Assembly (NCBI GenBank): GCA_018136815.1
Contig: CM030935.1
Location: 4,444,159 to 4,508,158, forward strand
From: Isochrysis galbana
Lineage: Eukaryota > Haptophyta > Isochrysidales > Isochrysidaceae
Direction: 5' to 3'
Length of the DNA stretch: 64,000 bases
Of the stretch, positions 39,908 to 51,689 are shown in pieces. How positions within the stretch are numbered: position 1 is the stretch's first letter; every line of letters starts with the position of its first letter. A model generated the notes under the pieces. The model was not told the DNA's origin. It worked only from the letters and a program-made list of their open reading frames with translations, and did not search any database. A program made the position numbers and the translations under genes.

Positions 39908-41415
39908 AAAAAACCTTTTAAATTTCTCGCCTCACACGTGGCCCTGAACCATTCCTTCGTAGCCACGCCTCTTTCCCTTCCTCACCCTCATTTCCCGCCT
40001 TGCGGCAACTCCCCTCGTGCTCTACTTAGGGGCTCGGGTCATGTGGGGGTCCGAGCGGAGCGGGGTGCACCTGTCCTCAGCTGCGCGTACTCAACTTCCT
40101 CCTGTGCTGCTGGGTGGCCTGTTTCTTGTAGTGCTATTTTCGGTTCCCTTGTGTCCGCGTGTGTCTATGTCTGCCTTGGGAGAGCTATGTTGATCGATCG
40201 TATCCTTGGTTGGTCAATCAGTGTAGGTCGTCTCTTTTTGCTTCTCGCTACGCGAGCTTTTCGGCGAGACCAAGCGCTGTCGCTACAAGGCGGGTATTTT
40301 CGCTCATTCGTAGCCTACCCTTTTCGTTTTCAATGAATACCGGGGCACTGAGTGTCAGTGTTCTCTTAAGTTTGGGCTTTCTCCCCTGGGCGGCTTTACT
40401 TGTGCGCATCAAACAATGCTGCTGGGGCAGTGTGAGGCCCCTAACCAATGTGGCAAACCTCACTAGTGTGGACTCCAAGACTGGGATATAGTGGTATTCA
40501 TACGACTCAAATGCTATTCTATAGAAGTCTCTTAGTATGTATTTCCACGCTATCACGTACAACGCTTTCAGGCTTTCGGGTGTGTTTGTACCGGGGTATG
40601 GGGTATGCGAATAGTCTGTCTTTCGTTTTTTGTGTGCGTGACCTCCCGGGAGGGGGGGTGTAGTTGTTGAGGGCGTCTATGGTTTCGAATATTTTCTTCG
40701 TCGCGGGACACCACGCTAAGTGGCACGAATTTTCTCGGTATCGGCGACACAGTCTACACATATCTGTCTGACTGTCTGCGAATCTGTTTCTGGTACCAAT
40801 CCGCCTATGTGTGATATGTTTGAAGTGGAGGTGCTTATCCGTGTGTTTTGGCAGTGGCATTGTATATAGCCTTGCTATGTGTTTCCATTCTTCTTTGGTG
40901 ACATTTAGTCGCTTTTCCCATGTTGTTTTCGCCGCTTGCGGGGCGTTGCTTCGTGTCGCTTTAAGCGCGGCCTTGGTAAGATCTGCGACTGATATTGCGT
41001 CTAGCGCGACTTTTCCTTTTAGTATGGCGTATTCGTCCGCCAAGGGGTACTCCATGTATCTCGGGCCTTTAAATCCGCCCTCCAATCTGGCTGGCGGGTG
41101 GTAATATTGGATCTCCCCCGCATTCGCTACATTTCCGGTGTCGGCCATCTCCCCCAGGTAGTCGGTATCCGTATGTAGCCAGATGTTGTTTAGTTTGCTG
41201 ATGTATTTTTCGTCCTCGGAGATCCTGATTTCTTTGTTCTGTAGCTCGGTCTCCGCCGGCTCTTGAGGCGGAGCGATGGCGTCATAAGACTTGTTCTCCT
41301 TTGCGTCGGGGGGCGGGCGCTCTTGTGATCGCCCTATCACTCGCGTTGCGTGGCTGACGATTTCGTCCCATGAGTCGAGAAATTCCTTTTTGTGTATTGA
41401 GCGGCCCTCGTGCAC
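39908..41415 (-). mobile_element. LINE copy B, C-terminal part with zinc knuckle
   Basis: The minus-strand frame 41415-40519, continued in a shifted frame 40562-40248, encodes the C-terminal region: HKEFLDSWDEIVSHATRVIG, then EEWKHIARLYTMPLPKHTDK, FKHITHRRIGTRNRFA, the zinc knuckle CRLCRRYRENSCHLAWC, and a tail VIAWKYILRDFYRIAFESYE. It aligns along its whole length with copies A and C. One frameshift near 40540 breaks it. Its 3' end is marked by A/T runs at about 39908. Confidence 0.85.
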
Positions 41416-41480
41416 AAAAGTTTCGGGTAAATGTTCAAGATACGCCGGATACGCCGAGCATTCTTCCTTGCTATATGGTG

Positions 41481-42323
41481 TCAGAAAGGCGCGTTAAGTT
41501 TTATTGATACGCATCTACCTTTTAGTAAGATTTCTAGGGACTCCGTCCTAGCGGTTATCTGCTCTGCTGCTTCTCTGACCGCCACAGCGACGCCGCTGGC
41601 CGGGTCTCCTAGCTCTCCTGGGGCAACAAACCACAGCCATCCCAGCATGGCGGCTGTCCTATAGGCCCGGAGGTGTGAGCCGTCCTCGTAGGCATGCAGC
41701 TCTTGTAGCAGCAACACGTCCACTTTCGCTTTCCGTGCTTGTGACAGCACGGCGGCGAACTTGCCGCCCTTGGTGCCGTTGATGTTGTACGTCGCAATGC
41801 GGACGGGTCCTTCACCTGGGTATCCAAGGGTGGAGTCAAACTTAAGCCTTGGGCGGAAGGGCACCACTTTCGCCACGGTGAGCTCTATGGCCGCAATCGC
41901 TCTCGCATTCGCGTACTCTGGATGGAGGAAAAGGCATGCCGGGCCGTTCAGACATACGCCCGGGATCTTCTTGTGCGGATGCAGGTGGCAGCGGATCGTG
42001 CACTTATTGTCGATCCACGCGCCCGGAACGTCGTGTGAGAGATTGCAACGCACTCCGCGTTTGTTCCTGAGGCACAGCCCCTGTGTGAAGCGCGCACATT
42101 GTTTGGGAGGGCCCTTCCCCAGAGCCTCGTGCGCCGATTTCGGGCGTGGGTTGAGCCGTTGCGCTTTGCCGCCTCTTGTTCGCATTCGCAGATGGCGTCG
42201 ACCGGACCGCCTCAATGGGTTTTCCCTCATTCTAACTTGTGGGGAGTTAGAATGGGAGCCGGGGGCCTGCGAGGGGGGAGATGTGGAGGGGTGCATAGGT
42301 GTATGTATCTGTGGCATCAACAC
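41481..42323 (-). mobile_element. LINE 5' part: CCCH zinc fingers joined to AP-type endonuclease, truncated
   Basis: The minus-strand frame encodes a Pro/Arg-rich N-terminus, then two Cys/His clusters (CARFTQGLCLRN...CNLSH and CHLHPHKKIPGVC...CLFLH) like CCCH fingers, then the start of an endonuclease/exonuclease/phosphatase domain: VRIATYNINGTKGGKFAAVL, VDVLLLQELHAYEDGSHLRA (catalytic Glu in QE) and GWLWFVAPGELGDPASGVAV. The frame stops at 41481, just 66 bases before the C-terminal frame of copy B, so endonuclease end, all of the reverse transcriptase and the connection region are missing. The two pieces lie in the same orientation and were probably one element with an internal deletion. Start codon not determined. 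Confidence 0.75.
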
Positions 42324-43250
42324 GCGTCAAGGTGTACGGGCAGGTGCACTGAGGGTTGTCGTGTTAGTACCGGGCTAGTGAGAGTAGTGGTACTAATGCT
42401 CAGTTAGATTATTATTATTATTATCGAGCTCATCCAATAAGTATCAGGTATGTAGCGACAAGGACAAGTGACAAGCTACTACTACTACGACTCTCCTACT
42501 TATTTATGTCAAGGTGGGCGCGCGCAGCGCGGCGCCGCTACTAGCGGCGAAGCGCAACGCGGCGCTCGGCGGCCGCGCCCCCGCGGCCCGCGGCTGCGCG
42601 CGCCACAAGTAGTTAGCTAGCTAACTGCCTCTTTGCGCATCCCACTTGGTTGTTTGTTAACAATTGAGAATTGCATCCCCACGGGTGCCCTTTAAGCTTT
42701 AATGGTGGTTAACACACTTAACTGGTTAACTGGTCAATGTATTCCCTAGCCTTGTCCTCTGCTGACGGGCTTCAGCCCGCCAGCGTCTCCGAAGTCGTCT
42801 CCTCCGCCGCGCCTGCCGCCGGCATGCCTCCCTCCTCATTGCCCTCAGCCCTCAGACCCCATGGGTCTGCCCAATTCGTTAGTAGCTCTTGGAGTAGTAA
42901 GATGTCTACCCTCGAGCCCATCGGGTTACTGTGAGGGTTCGAGGGTTCACATGCAGCAGTCTCTCATGCAGGCTCGGGGGGGGGGGGGGGGGGGGGGAGC
43001 TCGATCCGCGCAGCGTTCGCGCGAGACCGCGCACCCGCTCCGATTTGCTCTCGTGCCCCCCCCCCCCTATCGGTGGCAACGCCACCTTAAGTGGAGGTGG
43101 CTTATTCTTATTCTTATTCTAAGTCCAAGTTCCGCTAGTCCGGGTCGTCGCACAACATTTTGAAATACACAACACAACCCGCCAGCGGGCACGAATGCCT
43201 TGGAATCCGGTCCTCGCGCCCTTTGCGCGCCTTCAGTGGTCGCATGTTCT
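42324..43250. other. No supported gene; GC-rich fold at 42510-42605
   Basis: Contents: (ATT)n at 42404-42422, a strongly GC-rich potentially self-pairing block (GCGCGCGCAGCGCGGCGCCG near 42520 and GGCTGCGCGCGCC near 42590), repeated GGTTAAC words at 42705-42735, and a G tract at 42977-42998. No gene. Confidence 0.5.
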
Positions 43251-44297
43251 TTACGCGGCCGATTTTGTCTCGCTTGTTTTGCCCAACAGAGACGCATGGC
43301 GTTGCTTCAGCCTTTCGAGCTCCTTCTTTTGCTCAACGATGTGCTGCCGCCGCTTCTCGAAGTCGATAAGCAGTTCCTCGGACGAGACTAGGGTGTGGGA
43401 TTTCTTCCGAGTAGAACTCTCGGCACGTAATGCGTCACGTTCGTGTTTGAGTTGGGTTAGCACATCGCGCTTATTGGTGAGCTCAAGTTCAAGATCGGCA
43501 AGCTCATGCTTAAGCAATTGATTGTCCGCCTGCACAAATTGGAGCTTCTCCTTGAAGTGTGTTAGGACTTGGACTGTACTTGTGGTTTTCTTCCGCAGTT
43601 TGAGAAGCTCTTCATTACGCTCCTCGATCTTTTCATTCAGCGTTTGATTCTCAATCTTGAGCTGCTCAAAGTCAATCAAATGCAAACCTTCCGCCAAATT
43701 CTCCTTCTGCTTGAGCGATTGCTCAAGTTTGCGCACTGTATTACGCCGCTGGATGTTGGTGAGATGCATCTTCTCTATCTCAATATCTTTCAAGGCCTCC
43801 TGCTCTTCAAATTGCGCAACCAGCTTGGCCGAAATTGGTTTGCCTGTTCGGGAGTTTTCTGACCCCTTGAAGATCTCCCGCTTGAATGCAAGGAAAGCGT
43901 CGCGAATCTCCCTCGCCTTGGCCTCTTTCTCATCCAGCCGTTGCTGAATCTCAGACACCAATGAATTATATGTTTTCTGTAACCGATGGAACTCTTCGCG
44001 AAGTTCGACAACTTGGCCGAGTGTCTTCGTATACCTCGCTTCTTGGTCCACCACGGCAGCCTCTGTCTCTGCTCTCTCGTCATGCTTCTTGACTGTGCGT
44101 AGATATTCCCCAAGCTTGCGCTGCAGTGCTTGATTAGATTCCACAAGTAGTGCCTTGCGGTCTTGTGCAACATTCCACAATTCCGTTAGCCGTGCAGCCT
44201 CCTCGTCCTCCTCAGCATACACCGCTATCTCGTCAACGGCATCTGCTGCCTCAAGATATGCCTCGTCTTCATTGAACTCCTCTATCTCCTCCTCCCT

Positions 44298-44333
<36 letters not shown>

Positions 44334-44978
44334 TACTTCCTTCCTCTCCTCTTGCTCGTCTTCCTCACCTCCATTCCCATCTACATCTCCGATAGGAACG
44401 AGCTCTGGTTCGGAGAAGGGTAGTAGTCCACGTCTTGACAGCTGACCACGCCGCATCGCAGCAATCTTGGAGGCAGCTTTAGCCCTCTTGTGAAACTGCT
44501 CATCAGTATCTGGATGGTCTGGGTTGTCTTCTTCACCACTCAGAGCTCTTTGTATCTCACCCCCCTCGTCTGCCTTGACTTCCCCATCAGCACTTACTGT
44601 GTCCATGCCTTCCATATCCTGCGTACTGAACTCAGCACCTTCAGCATGGCCCGCCGTGAAGTCATCCTTTGCACTTGCCATATCCTCCTCCTCCCTGAAG
44701 TGCGCGTTAAGCTCAGGCAGTGGAGAATCCGCCACATTCGCAGCGCTCTCGCCCACTGTGACTCCGGGCTCCTCCGCCGCCTCGCCGGCCTGGACTCCAG
44801 CTGTGCCTGCTGGCGTGTCCTCCCCCTCTTTTCCGTCTACAGGGTGATCCACTGAGGAGTGGCTCTGCTCGTGAGCATCGGATGGCTGGACGGCGTCGGC
44901 CTCGGGCGCGGGGGCCTCGCATTGCTTCTCGACCTCGTTCTCACCGTTCTCCCGCTCGCTCTGCCCCTCGTCCTCCAT
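43251..44978 (-). CDS. CCDC96/CFAP184-like ciliary coiled-coil protein
   Basis: ATG at 44978 gives 575 residues in one exon. Residues 1-220 are acidic and low-complexity, including an EDEDEDEDEDEEREEE run encoded at 44290-44340. From about residue 250 the protein is heptad-rich coiled coil. The C-terminal 200 residues (SLVSEIQQRLDEKEAKAREI, then ALKDIEIEKMHLTNIQRRNT, LTHFKEKLQFVQADNQLL and LVSSEELLIDFEKRRQHIVE) match my recollection of the CCDC96/CCDC113 domain (DUF4201). Those proteins sit on axonemal doublets near radial spokes. Assignment is by motif memory, not search. Confidence 0.7.
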
Positions 44979-45880
44979 GCTGCGTGCTGGCAGGGTGGCC
45001 CAGATGACGGAGGGGTGCCCCAAGAGGGGCGACCAGCTCCCTCGCACTGCTGCAACGACCGTAACCTGCAACGAACGATGATTCTATAAAAGAGATTTCG
45101 ATTCTATAATCCTAGTGTTAGTGCTGCGCCTCCGTAGTCCTCATCGGCAACGGAGGCCCTCTATCTACCCCGCGATGGGGGTGTCCGCGGTTGGTGGATG
45201 GCTCGTCCGGTGTATGTGGCTAGGGATGCTAACTATCAAGACGCTCTACAAGATGACAATTCGCAACGTGGTACCCCCGCCGAGAGCCTAGTATGGGAAA
45301 TACGGTGCTGGGGCCTGCAAATACAAATACAGCCAAATACATATGTATTTGGCCTCCGGCCAAATACATTTCACATACATTCGAGGTCTACAACCCAGGA
45401 CGCGCTTCAAATACAGCCAAATACATATGTATTTGGCCTCTGGCCAAATACGGTGAATACGTATTTCCCATCTAGGGCCGTGAGGTCACATGTCACCACC
45501 ACCATTGCGCAATCTCTACATCTCTACATCTACATCTCTACAACCTACAACCTGCAACCTGTTGCCTGTTGACAACCTACATGCTACAATAATAGACAAT
45601 AGCCCGGTCACTCACTCTCACTCTTTTTAACCACGATTTCCCACCTCCCCTGGGTGTCCAAGGATTCCGCAGGTCCGCAGGCCCCCCCCCTACGTGCCCC
45701 GCCAGCTGCCTTCCCCCTCCGAACAACCCAACAACCCCCTCCCGGCCCACGAAAGGCAATGGCGTCGGTGAGTCGGTGAGGGGTGAGGGACCCCCCTCCC
45801 CCTCCCTTGCCCCGCGTGTGGCGGTCTATTTTGGGAGATTGAGACGGTCGCTCACGGGAGGGATACATAATAAAACAAAA
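44979..45880. repeat. Dispersed repeats, including the MITE empty-site paralogue and AAATAC module
   Basis: 45105-45240 carries the same repeat as 29550-29571 plus 30022-30125 but without the 450-bp MITE. 45300-45478 is a copy of the AAATAC palindromic module at 17990-18125, partly duplicated at 45310-45360. CTACATCTCTACA words repeat at 45515-45550. No gene is supported. Confidence 0.7.
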
Positions 45881-47200
45881 AAAATCTTCTTAAAAATCAC
45901 CGCTACACGTGCGGCGTGGGGCAGCGTGCTTGTGGACCTCCCTTCTACCCAACCTTAACCCCTAACAACCCCCTCCCCCTTCCCCAGTTCCCTCTTTAGT
46001 GGAGAGCCGGTTCCGGGGAGGCCGCGCGCACTGCCTCGGCCAGGAGTTGGAGTGGAGGGGGCGGGAGACTGTGGCTTTATCTCTCGCTCGGGTTTGGCTA
46101 GTCCAATTCTCCCTTGTGTCGCATAAGTTCTTCAGCGTTTTCCTTCAAATTCTTTCTATAGCGGTACTCCCATCTCAAGTGATGTTTCGTATATCTAGGC
46201 CTCTTGCCGCCTGCAAGAGGTCATCCGATACTTCTAGGTTAAAGTCTTTGTCCACCATATAAAGAGGGCTTATCATTTTCCGAATATGTTTGTTACTCGG
46301 GGCGTGCAGCCCCATGTTGTTTCGCTGTTTCTTCAGCCTTTGAAAGAAACCGACCTTCGCCGTTGCTAATAGGTGGTACCTTGTAAGAATTGCCCTAAGG
46401 ATCGATCTAACGGACCTACCGTCCGCGTTACCGTACTGGATGTTGTAGAAATCCGTGAGGATATACCTCCACGCGAGGATACCCAAGTATCCCGAGGAGG
46501 GGTGAGGCCTGTCCACTTGGTAGCAAAAGAGACGTTGGGCTACTTCAGAGCCCGGCCTAAGGACGATCCCCAGAAGTCCTTCTATGAATTCGAAGATGGG
46601 CTCCGTCGCAATGCATACGGCCAGGTGCGTGGAACTTTCGGGGGCTATACCGCAAAAGCGGCACGTCGGGTCATCCGCGAATCTGTTCGCCGTGGCTATC
46701 CTCCTATGTAGGATGTGTTTGAAGTGCATATACGAGTCCCTCGGTGTTAAAAAGTTGTACTTATATAGCTGCGATATTTGCTTCCATTTTCCTGAGATGG
46801 CCGGTAGTCTTATTTCCCATCTTAGCGTGGATTTCTGCCTCTTCGTTTTCTTCATTGCGAGGAACGCTTTAGTGAGCGCCTTGACGTTAATGTCTTCCAA
46901 CGTTTTGTGTGTGTCCTTAAACTTGTATTCTTGCGGAATCGGGTATGCTGTTTCGGCCGGTCCGTCAAATGCTCGCCCCCATTTTAGCGGAGTGTATAGC
47001 TCTCCCGGAACCGACTGCGGGCTAACCCGCTCGTGTATATGGGGTTCTCCCATAACATTAAGCTTGACTACGTGATAGTCACCTCTTCGGCGCATATAGT
47101 AGTTAAGTTCTTTGTCCACTAGGATTTCGCCTAAATCGTGCGCGTCCGGGTCTTCCTGGGGGGCTAGCCCCACCCCCCCATTGGCCATTCGCGACTGACC
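45880..47200 (-). mobile_element. LINE copy C, intact C-terminal ORF
   Basis: A continuous minus-strand frame (to stop at 46175) encodes LGEILVDKELNYYMRRRGDY, then KWGRAFDGPAETAYPIPQEY, SYMHFKHILHRRIATANRFA, zinc knuckle CRFCGIAPESSTHLAVC, and LGILAWRYILTDFYNIQYGN. It has no frameshift, unlike copies A and B, so it is the youngest of the three. The 3' end (TTAAGAAG then T-run on the minus strand) is at about 45880. Sequence above about 47165 becomes unrelated, so it is 5'-truncated before the reverse transcriptase. Confidence 0.85.
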
Positions 47201-48309
47201 GCTGACCCGCGCATGGCGAGGGCCGAGGTGAGTCATGCCCGCCACCCCTTCTCCACTTCTCCATGCTGGCCTGCGCCCATGTGTGAGCCTGCGCATCTCA
47301 ACCTCTCCGGCGTTGCTTGGCCCCGCCCTACCGCCTACCGGCTACAGGCTACCGGCTACAAGAAAGCGATGCTACACACTGCACGCGTTATCGCGTGTCG
47401 ATAGGGGACGGTGGCAGCCTCCTCCCTTACTTAGCGATCAAGATGGCGTCGCGCGTTGCCCCTCCGCAGTCCACAGCAATGCGCGCGCGTAGCTGCGGAT
47501 ATGCGGATGCGGATGAGTCGGATGAGGATGAGGAGTGTGCTGTGCTGGTTGTTTGTGTTGTTGTTGCTTGTGAATGCCTTACAAGTTACAAGCACGTACA
47601 CAAATATTGAACATTCGACATACACATACATCGAACGAACATCATAATAGATATGCATGTTACCCCTAGGTGCTATCCCCCGATGTAGATATATATCGGA
47701 GGAATTTCGCGGCCCCCCGATTGCGATTGCTAACGGGGTGAATGTTGGATGGATGTTGGCTTCTTGCGATCTGGAAAATCCCCCCCTGATAGCTGTCGGC
47801 TATCGGCTATCTGCTATCCGGGGGCCCGGATTCAACTATCAGTAAAACTGATAGGGTCATGGGGGCCCCGTGCCCCCTTTTCTCCATCGCAGACACCCCC
47901 TGGGTGGGCATGCACACTCAACCTCAGCCCCTGCCTGCTGGCAGGGGCTGAGCTGACATCACTCTGGCCCAGACCCTCGCCGAGCGCGCGCCGCGCGCCG
48001 CACGCACTCGCCTGCAATGGCCCTCGCTCGTACTGACCCCCACTCCACCACTGAGCCACAGACCACCTGAGCCGACAGGAAGGCACCCAGGGCCAGCGAG
48101 GCCAGCGAGGGAGAGGCAGGAGAGGCCAGGGGCCCAGCCCCAGCCAGCCTCCACTGCCCCCTGAGCTGGCCCAGCTGGCCCTCTGGGGGGACCCGAGGGG
48201 CCCCTCAGAGGGGGGCCATGGCGCGCGCAGGCATCGCACGCCCGTAGGAGAACGAAGAGAACGACGAAAAAAGCACGACAAAAAAACGACACGATCTGAC
48301 ACACAAAAA
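47201..48309. other. No supported gene
   Basis: It contains CTACCGGCTACAGGCTACCGG short repeats (47330-47365), an ACTATCAG...CTGATAGGGTCATGG block at 47833-47862 that recurs inverted at 36655-36680, and a near-palindrome ATCCGGGGGCCCGGAT at 47815 that recurs at 48691. Confidence 0.45.
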
Positions 48310-48692
48310 GGTAATACTCACGCCTGTTTACGGTATGTTTTCAGGCCGACACCTCGAGCGACATGCGAATGCCGCGAAAGCGCGGCGACACTTGAAAAAG
48401 ACGCGAGAAGAGGGGGCCGGGACCTCCCAGGGGCACGAAGTGTCACAAGCAACAGGCGTTTACGTTTGTTTTGCCCCAGGAACACCACACCAGCAGGTCT
48501 GCCCCAGCCCACCCCCTGCACTTGGCCCGTTGTAGTGCACGCGCCCCCCCCCCCCATACCAAAGACAAAGGAATGAAAGGGGTAGTGTAAGGGAGTGAGT
48601 AAACTGGGGTATAGGCGATGTCGTTAGTGAGTACCGTGAGTACGTGGACCTGTATAGCTAGCGTGAGTAGCCCGAATCTTCAGATGTTTTAT
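48310..48692 (-). repeat. Dispersed element, minus-orientation copy
   Basis: The reverse complement matches 24833-25260 from AAAACATCTGAAG through the long G tract to the T-rich end. Confidence 0.75.
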
Positions 48693-49500
48693 CCGGGGGC
48701 CCGGATAGCTATCGGGGGCCGTTGGATCTTGGGGGGTAACATATATATACATGTGTATAGCTAGATGACAATGTGTGTGTGAAAGGCGAAAGGCGGCGTA
48801 CGTACGTAGTTGGTTATGTGTGTTGCGTGTTGCGATGCGATTGAGGTTTTTTTTGGTCTCCTAAGTAAGGGAAATGTGTTGCGGATGTACCTGCGGCTAC
48901 TTTCGGGACGACAAATTGTGAGAAGTTACACGAGAAGTTTGGGTAGTCCGCTACAAGATTCCCGCAAGTTTGACCGAGAAGTTTGGGCAAGTTTTGCTAG
49001 AAGTATTGACCTGGCCCTAGTCACCATCACAAGAAAGCAGCACGCTAACGCTAAGAAACCTCTGTACATATTGCAGCTCTCGGCAAAAACCGCGCAAGAA
49101 ACCCAGCTTAAGAAACTCCTATGGTCTCGCGGCCGAGCGCTAAGGCTAAGGAAAGTGATGGAGGACAAAATTCTTTGCTGTTTTCTTGATGGTGCGCCCT
49201 TACCCCTACTGCAACGGCAGCGGCTGCCTTCTTTCTTTCCTCCGGTCTTCGCGCGTCGCTGCTCCGTTGGCGTTCACTTGCGTCAACTAAAGTTCACTGT
49301 CTAGCGATGATAATATGTAAAAATAGTTGCAGAAACCACTAGGAGTAAAGTAGATGAAGGGTCAAATTTTATTTTGCACCTAAAGCCTAGAGCAATGGGT
49401 AGAGGTCATGTCCATGAGAAGCTGAAGCCTTTATCTATGTACTAGAGCTCTACTAGGAGTACTTTACTAAAATTCAACTAGGAGTATACCGTCCGTCCCC
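48693..49500. other. No secure gene
   Basis: A plus-strand frame at 48810-49304 (up to 164 residues, with KLLWSRGRALRLRKVMEDK) has natural-looking composition but no recognisable motif, and an internal stretch reads well in other frames. I leave it unassigned. Confidence 0.3.
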
Positions 49501-49761
49501 TTGAGAGCTCGTCTCTCTCTCTCTCTCTCTCTCCTCTCTCTCTCACTTCTCTCTTTCTCTCTCTTCTCTCTGTCTCTTCTCTCTCTCTCTCCACTCTCTC
49601 TCCCCCCCCCACCCCCCACCTCTCTCTCTCTCTCCAGCTCTTCTCCCCTCCTCCCGCCCTTGCTCCCTCCAGCCTCCCCCCCCCCCCCCCCCCCCTCTCC
49701 CCCTCCCTCCAACCCCCACCCCTCTCTCCTCCCCCGCCCCCCCCCCCCGCCCCCCCCCCCC
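49501..49761. repeat. (CT)n and C-tract microsatellite
   Basis: CTCTCT runs with C tracts of up to about 16 bases lead directly to the ATG at 49762. Confidence 0.95.
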
Positions 49762-51064
49762 ATGCTGGTGCGGCTGGGCTGCACCGCTCTGGCCGGCGTC
49801 CTCTCGCTGCTGCTCGGCGCAAGGGTGCAGCTTGAGGCGACTCTACCACATGTGGGACCCCTCGCATTCCCCCTCTCCGTCCTCACGGGCCGCCTCGCTT
49901 ACTTTTCCCTGTGCGCGAGGGAAGCCGGTGGGCCCCTCCCGTTTGAGACGCTCAGCCTTGAGGGAGAGCAACTCCAGCTCGGATGGAAACTACCAGCGCT
50001 CCTCGGCGCGCCTTTCTGGCTATTCTTCGTGAGAGAGCGCGCGCCAGTCATATTTCTGGTGATGCTCCTTCTCGTTGGCCCGCCCGGGCCCAAAGGGGGT
50101 CAGCTTCGCTTCGACTTTCTTGTGCGCGAATCCCACCTCCGGGCGGGAGCGTGGCCGACCATCCTTTCGGTTGTGCTGTCGACCATCACGCGCGCATCTC
50201 TCCCTGCACTGCTCGTCGGCTTACAGACGTGAGATAGTTCCTGCCCAGTCCCCCATCTTTCGCCTCGTGTATTCGTAAACGGAATCCCGAGGATCGAGCC
50301 CAGCAGCGTGCCACACGAACTCAGACGCAGCAGCTCGCATTGCACGCGGCCAACGCCACGGCCTCTGCCGCTTGGGCGAGGTCGGTCTCGATCTACTGAG
50401 ATGGCGTGGGATGAAATGGAGCATGCCTCGCTTGCTGGTGTGTCTCAGTAAGTGGAACCCATATCCTTGCACAGGGCCGAGACACGGCGTCTCCTTCCCG
50501 ACTCCGAGTGCACGGGCTGCTCAGTTGTTGGCAAGAAGCTCGTCATGGATGGACTCGTCCGACTCGGGGCAGGCCGGTCACCGCTACAGTACACGCTGCG
50601 CACAGGTAATTGAAGGCTGATAGCCGAAGGGGTTGCGTATTCGGGGCGGTGTTTGTCGTCCCGAGGTGGACGGCGCACGTGGTGGACGCCAGCTAGCAAT
50701 ATCAGTGCCGCACTCTCGACGCATGTCGGTCCCGGCGCTACCGAGGCGATGGCAGGTCCCTGGTGATTCCCTGGATCCCGCCCACTCTCTAAGCTCATTC
50801 TCTGGATCAATCTGGGTCGAACCATTGATCCGCTCTGTCGCATGTCCAATGTCAGGCGTGCTACCCCGACGTTTGAATGTGGCGCCCGATGGCACGGAGC
50901 TTCCCTTTCCTGTGTCGACACTTTGTTGGGAGGAGCCAGAGTTGAAGTTGTCACTCGGCAGCACGGGCATCGCTGCTCTCGTTCCACCGCTTTGGGTACC
51001 GGTGCGCTATTCTTGGCGCAGCTGTGGGCGTTCGGGCATATGGGATTGGTTTCCACCCACCTAG
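49762..51064 (+). CDS. Possible DUF2993-like lipid-associated protein, multi-exon
   Basis: ATG at 49762 opens a hydrophobic N-terminus (GCTALAGVLSLLLGARVQLE) followed by FPLSVLTGRLAYFSL and LPFETLSLEGEQLQLGWKLP, which resembles the repeated beta pattern (L-G-x-V...S-L-x-G...PF-x-x-L-x-L-x-G-x-x-L-x-L) of DUF2993 proteins. Downstream plus-strand pieces in other frames (SVVGKKLVMDGLVRLGAG at about 50505-50560; RRLNVAPDGTELPFPVSTLC at about 50870-50930) continue the same flavour, implying at least three exons. Junctions were not resolved. The alternative is an unrelated membrane-anchored protein. Confidence 0.35.
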
Positions 51065-51689
51065 GCATGCGATATGCCGAGGCTATGTGTCATGCCTCTA
51101 CAAGCAAGCTTTAGGCCATGGATGGGATGTAAACCTCTCAGACGATGGCACAATCGAGTGGGGGCAGGGTGGCGAGGGAAGAAGTGCGGGGCTGTACACC
51201 AGCAGCCGTTCCGGCTCAAAGATAAGAATACGGAGTGGGCGTGAAACGTCACTCGGTACTAGGAGTACAACGATGGCATGGTCTACTACATGGTAGACAT
51301 TGCAAACAACGGATGCCCGTCCCGAGTTCATTGCCCTATTGCAGGTGGTGTCGGCTGTCGCAGTCCAGCTCCCTTCAAGTATCGAGCTCGAGCGTGCAAC
51401 GGTCTCTGAGACAGTGGGGGGTCTGGTCGCCGCAGGTAGGCACATCAATCAGCCTCTCGCATATGCTGACGAGGTCGCGCGGTTTCATAGTTTATCCGGC
51501 CTAGAATACCCCACAACCTCAAGGTTCGGGGAGGAGCTAGAGCCAGGCGGCAACGCAAGCTGAGCGCGCGCGGGGGGGAGGGGGGGGAGCTACATGAGCT
51601 ACGACCCGGGCGGCTGGCTTCGTCAGGTCATGCATCGATCGCCACTGACCCTATGCCCTCGTCGTTGGTAATGTAATCAGGGACGATTA

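Noticed and set aside
44979..45071. N-terminal extension of the CCDC96-like protein from a TTG at 45071
   Set aside because: The ATG at 44978 begins the acidic region directly; the extension has no ATG.
51098..51563. Coding regions on either strand downstream of the DUF2993-like candidate
   Set aside because: Fragments look partly natural on both strands but no domain, start or splice pattern could be fixed.
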